From Apium graveolens (lineage: Eukaryota > Streptophyta > Magnoliopsida > Apiales > Apiaceae), in the NCBI RefSeq assembly GCF_009905375.1, contig NC_133653.1:55731663-55795662 (forward strand): a stretch of 64,000 bases of DNA, in the 5' to 3' direction. A model generated the notes under the pieces. It ran no database searches. It was given only the letters and a program-made list of their open reading frames with translations, and was not told the origin of the DNA. Below, piece by piece: positions 59,762 to 64,000 of this stretch. The number at the start of each line of letters is the position of its first letter. Position 1 is the first letter of the stretch. The position numbers and the translations under genes are program-made.

Positions 59762-62700
59762 TGTAATAACCCCAATTTTTGGGAATTTTTGAAACCCTTA
59801 TGAATAGTGTTTTTGCTGAATGAGAAAACTTTTCATGCCACGCTATGTAGGGGTTCTGTTATTGATCTTATGGGATATTATTAGTACTCTATGTGGTATA
59901 TAAGTGTATGTAAAGATCGTCAGAATCCAATTCCGAACACTTTGGTTTTTCCCGGAAATCCATAAGATACGGAGAGAATTGAGTATAAGGTAACAGAATA
60001 AAAAGGATTTAAATTAAAGGATTATAATAGAGGATCATAAAAAGGAATATAATGTATTGAGAAAGGTTAAGGGAACCTAAGTAATAAGATCCCGGGTATG
60101 ATCCTTCAAACGATAGACGAGAACGAAAGTTAAGCGAACCGTACAACAGATCAGCGGTCATTAGGCAAACGATTAGGAAGTTAATCAAAGGGATTAATGG
60201 GAGTGATGTCATCCAACCAATAGAAAGGAGACAAGGAAGGGAGGATGACATCATAAGGGTGACATAAGCATGACATGGAAGGAAGGAGGTGTGGTTGATT
60301 TAGGACCACACAAATTCAAGGGCAAGGTGGTAATTTGCTAAATCAAAAACAAAACCAAGCCAACCAACTAGCAAATCATTTCATCAAAAATCAAAAAAAA
60401 TCATCCAAGGCATTGTTCCTCATATTAGCTCTCGGCTTTTTGCCTTTTTCAAAGAAAAAAATTTCCAAAATCAAGATCCAAGCATCCTTAATTGGTAAGA
60501 AAATTCCCTAATCATCCTTATGCTTAGTTATGGCTATATCATGAGTTTAAGCCTTTAATTCTTTCTCTAACTTCTTCATTTAATCAATGAAGAAGACAAT
60601 GAATAGTGTTTTCAAGTTTTTAACTTGAACTTTTTCTTGTTTTTCTTAAAGATCCAAGCTTTCCTAAGGCTTCTCCAAGCTTCTTAAGGCTTCCTAGCTC
60701 AACCCACCACTTCAAGGAAGGTATACCATTTTCAAACCCTAGGTTCATATATATTATAAGGTGATTTTGATGAGTAGGATGTTATTGTAGTTGTTGTTAT
60801 GATTAGAGTTTGAGATTTGGAATGGTAGTGAAATGAAATGGTAATTTTGTGGTTTTGATTTAAAGAAACTTAAGAATGATTAAAGTAAAGTTTAAGCATA
60901 AGTATGAATGGTTAAATTGAATTGGTTGGGGTTGTTATGATGTGATAAGGATGGATGTTTGTTGTATGATGGATTTGAGGTTGGATTTGGGGTTGATTTG
61001 GAATGGGTTTGAATGGTTTAAAATTTGGAAATCACGTAAACATAGCCGTCGTAACGTCCGATTTTCTTTGGACTGTTTTTGTGCATAGCATTAGGACCCG
61101 AGAACCCCCTGCTAGATTGTGACCACTGCCATGTTTAGATAGCTCATGTTACGAGCTTCGTTTTGATATGTAGTTCGTCCGATTCCGATTTACGGTTTAG
61201 GAGAAACGACCGTTTCAAGTAACGGCGTTTCGCGGACGAAACTTTTTTTCCTCGCCGTACTTTGGAATGTAGGTTAAAGACCAAAAAGGGTTAATTAATG
61301 TGTGACACATTTATGGTAAGTGTGTTAGGCAGTTGGTAAGTCATTCGCGAAGGAATCGCTTTAAAACTCGTAAAGGTTAAATTATTAAAAATGATGGAGC
61401 CGAGGGTACCCGAGTGACTTAAGCGAATCAGTGAGCGCAAAACAAGCGTTAGAGTCTAAGTTAGTTAAAGTATAGAATTACAAGTGATTTTGGTTTAATT
61501 CCAACTTACTTGTTGTTTATAGGTTACCAGACTCGTCCCGAGCCATTCGTAACCCCCAGTCGCTCAGGCAAGTATTCTATCCGTTATACTGTTGTTGTGA
61601 TGAATACACTTGTATATGCATTATCTTGCGATAGATGCATGTTGGTTATTTAGCAAATTCTTGCGATATATTGTAGCATGTGATATGGTATATATGCATG
61701 CCTGTTTCATATTCTTGAAATATATATCTGTTGGTTCAGTTGATAATACCTATGCTAGAGGATAGCGGTATCTTGCATATACCCTTAGTATAGGGACTCA
61801 AAGGTGAAAATATTTTCTAAAACCGGGAGTCGAGGATCCCGAGTAGATTTTGTATATATGGATATGGATATATATATATATTTATATATATATATATATG
61901 GTTATAGTTTTCCAAACTATTAATCGAATAAGGTTTATTCGATAACTTTAACTTTATTATTTATTGAATATTATTTCGAATATTATTCAAAGGCGTATGA
62001 CTCCTTTTATTTATTTATCTGAATATTATTTGAATATTCATTCGAGGGCTTATGACTCTTTTATATTATTTATTTGAATATTATTTGAATATTCATTCGA
62101 GGGCTTATGACTCTTTTATTTATTTATTTGAATATTATTTGAATATTCATTCGAGGGCTTATGACTCTTTTATATTATTTATTTGAATATTATTTGAATA
62201 TTCATTTGAGGATCTATGACTCCGATTATTTGCTGAAATATATTCTTTATTTTATTAAAGAATAAGATGTCAATAATCAAACTTATTTTCGATTATTCAA
62301 ATAAAGATAATACTTTCATATAAGTATATCTTTGGTTATTTAATACTCGTTTCAAGTATAAATTTTAATACTTCTACTTCAATTATTTTTATAAAGATTA
62401 TTCTTTATGGGAATATTATTTAATTAATAATATTCAGATATTTTCTAATATTCTGGGGACTGATTTACTTCATTAAATCAGCTTTACTCCAAACACTCTT
62501 TAAAGTGTTTTCGAGTCTTCAAAATGATTTTTAAAAGTCAGAGCGGATCCCAAAACTCATTTTTATATTTAAGATCTTCCTTTTTTTAAGGGGATTTAAA
62601 TACTCGCTCAAAACCTGGGGAATCCGGCTCTGTGGTGTATTTTATATTCGCAACAAGGTTGCAGATTTGGTAAATGAATTGATTACTTGCCCAACGTTCG

Positions 62701-64000
62701 GGAAGTAAGCCCCTCTCATTGAGTCGGCATAAGCGACAGGCCGGGGTACGGTCTATTATTGTGTAAGTGGCTCAGTGGGAGTCCATCAAATGCATAAGTG
62801 GCTGAGTGGCAGTCCAGCATAGGTCTTAATTATGACCAGGGTGATGACCAGTGGGGAATTCATCCATCTACTAGTAGAAAAGGTTACTTATTGGTATCTT
62901 TGCCTGATCAGCAAGATATCGGGTTTATGCCAAAATTCTTTTCCTTTCCAAAATTCATTGGATGTTTCGAACTCTGTTCATACTTCACATAACAGAGGTT
63001 CCAGGAAATGTTTTCGGGATATATATGTATGTGGATATATATATATATATATCGGGACTAAATAAAGTATCTCATAACTTTTTCATTCAATAATATTTCA
63101 AAGATTGAATCTATTCAAGTCTTATCTTGTGGTCTCATCAGTGGGATGAACTTTTGAAATTGATTATAACTTGAACGGTGGTAGTTCAAGTAGTATTGGG
63201 AAAGATATAAGTATATTGGGGTATTTGGTAACCTCATCTTTTAAACTTATATCTAATTAATAATTGTCTTATGAATGACAAAGATTTTCAGAAAAACGTT
63301 GAGACAAGGTTAGATATATGAGATCACCTTGCAACGATATTTTTTATACAGTTATACACTGGGACTTTGTGTATATTATGCATGGAAGAGGACTTCCAAT
63401 ATTTTGAAAAGTATATATGTATATATACTGAATATTTTGCGACTTCATCGCATTAAGATATCAAACTTGGTTCATTTCTTTTGACCAAGACTTTCATGAG
63501 TATTATGAGTAGGCTCATATACTATTAATCATTATACATATTATTTTGGTGGGCTTGCTGCTCACCCTTGCTTTCTTCTTTCATCACACAACAACAGATA
63601 GAAAAGATGAACAGAACCAAGCTCCCGATTCGCAAGCGATTAGGAGACGTTCCGCAGTTTTCTAGAAGCATTGATGCCGCCGTAGCTGAGGTAGGAACTA
63701 CCAATAGGCTAGGCTTTCAACTTTTGATGGACCAGATTTATTTATATTTATGAATTGTAATAATGGCAAAGAAATGTAAATTTATTCAGAAAACCTTTTA
63801 AGGTGTATTGGCAGATAATTGTGGAATAAAATGACTTGTGGTTATTTTTGGATGTTCATCTCTGAGACTATAACGTGTGGTGTGTGTTTATTGTGGGGTC
63901 ACAGTACAGAGTAGTTGAGTAATTATTAAAATTGGGTGTTATTAAGGGAAATGGAACTCGTGACGACCCGGATCCCCGACCCCGGATCTGGGGGTGTTAC
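59762..64000 (+). repeat. 3' LTR of gypsy element B, one base short at the window edge
   Basis: This matches 49887-54129. Differences seen by eye include ACC/AAC near 49955 and 59830, AAAATAATC/AAGTTAATC near 50304 and 60179, GCGAACG/GCGGACG near 51357 and 61233, and TGTCTATAGG/TGTTTATAGG near 51640 and 61515. Tandem units are at 61964-62220. Confidence 0.94.
63607..63753 (+). CDS. Possible leader peptide, element B 3' LTR copy
   Basis: Same 48 residues as at 53735-53881; it repeats because the LTRs are recent copies and is not expected to be translated here. Confidence 0.2.
   Translation: MNRTKLPIRKRLGDVPQFSRSIDAAVAEVGTTNRLGFQLLMDQIYLYL

Larger units (their letters stand above)
49887..64000 (+). 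mobile_element. Gypsy element B, large LTRs, non-autonomous (runs to window end)
   Basis: Sister of element A: 5' LTR 49887-54129, PBS 54134, gag N-terminal ORF, degenerate body, PPT 59749-59761, 3' LTR from 59762. The 3' LTR reads GGGGGTGTTAC at 63990-64000, so it lacks only the final A. Length is about 14.1 kb. By eye the two LTRs differ at roughly a dozen places, so the insertion is recent. It shares the body with A from about 55587 onward (14735 in A), but lacks the displaced RNase H fragment and keeps a longer gag N-terminal ORF. Five bases before it are GAAAA. Confidence 0.93.

Overview
The window is nuclear DNA from a plant, almost certainly a eudicot with a large, repeat-rich genome. 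It consists of nested LTR retrotransposons, and I found no host gene, tRNA, rRNA or CRISPR array. The evidence is Ty1/copia proteins of the Sirevirus type (RT motif [21 protein letters not shown], a long extra ORF after pol), chromovirus-type Ty3/gypsy proteins, primer-binding sites matching the plant initiator-Met tRNA, AT-rich spacers and 5-bp target duplications. I cannot name the species.

Layout. (1) 1-7818, + strand: 3' part of a Sirevirus (family 1), with RT-RNase H, a spacer, a 4.5-kb post-pol ORF, PPT and 3' LTR. (2) 7819-9131 and 23321-24162: one unclassified tract split by a gypsy insertion. (3) 9137-23315, +: complete gypsy element 'A' of 14.2 kb with 4.3-kb LTRs and target duplication CCTTT; its inside has only broken gag-pol. 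(4) 24163-29345, - strand: truncated chromovirus 'C' (one 2.9-kb LTR, chromodomain-like tail, integrase, RNase H, RT end). (5) 29346-30194, +: decayed fragment 'D' of a Tat-type gypsy element. (6) 30195-38680, -: second copy of Sirevirus family 1, 5'-truncated. (7) about 38862-49886, +: a different Sirevirus (family 2) with LTR, PBS, gag, pol, spacer and post-pol ORF. (8) 49887-64000, +: gypsy element 'B', a sister of A, inserted in the family 2 post-pol ORF. The window stops one base before the expected end of its 3' LTR.

How the parts relate. The gypsy pair A and B have nearly identical LTRs within each copy, so both are young, yet they share the same disabling changes in pol. They look like a large-LTR non-autonomous family copied by enzymes of a relative. 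The two Sirevirus families share an unusual architecture: each carries its own short palindromic motif (CTCGACGGAT/ATCCGTCGAG in family 1, CTCTGTGG/CCACAGAG in family 2), repeated many times in the LTR and in the pol to post-pol spacer. In family 1 the motif also occurs inside coding regions. The post-pol ORFs of the two families share a recognisable N-terminal domain but show no visible signal peptide or membrane anchor, so the usual name 'envelope-like' is not supported here. These motif networks and the post-pol protein are the best candidates for an under-described system.
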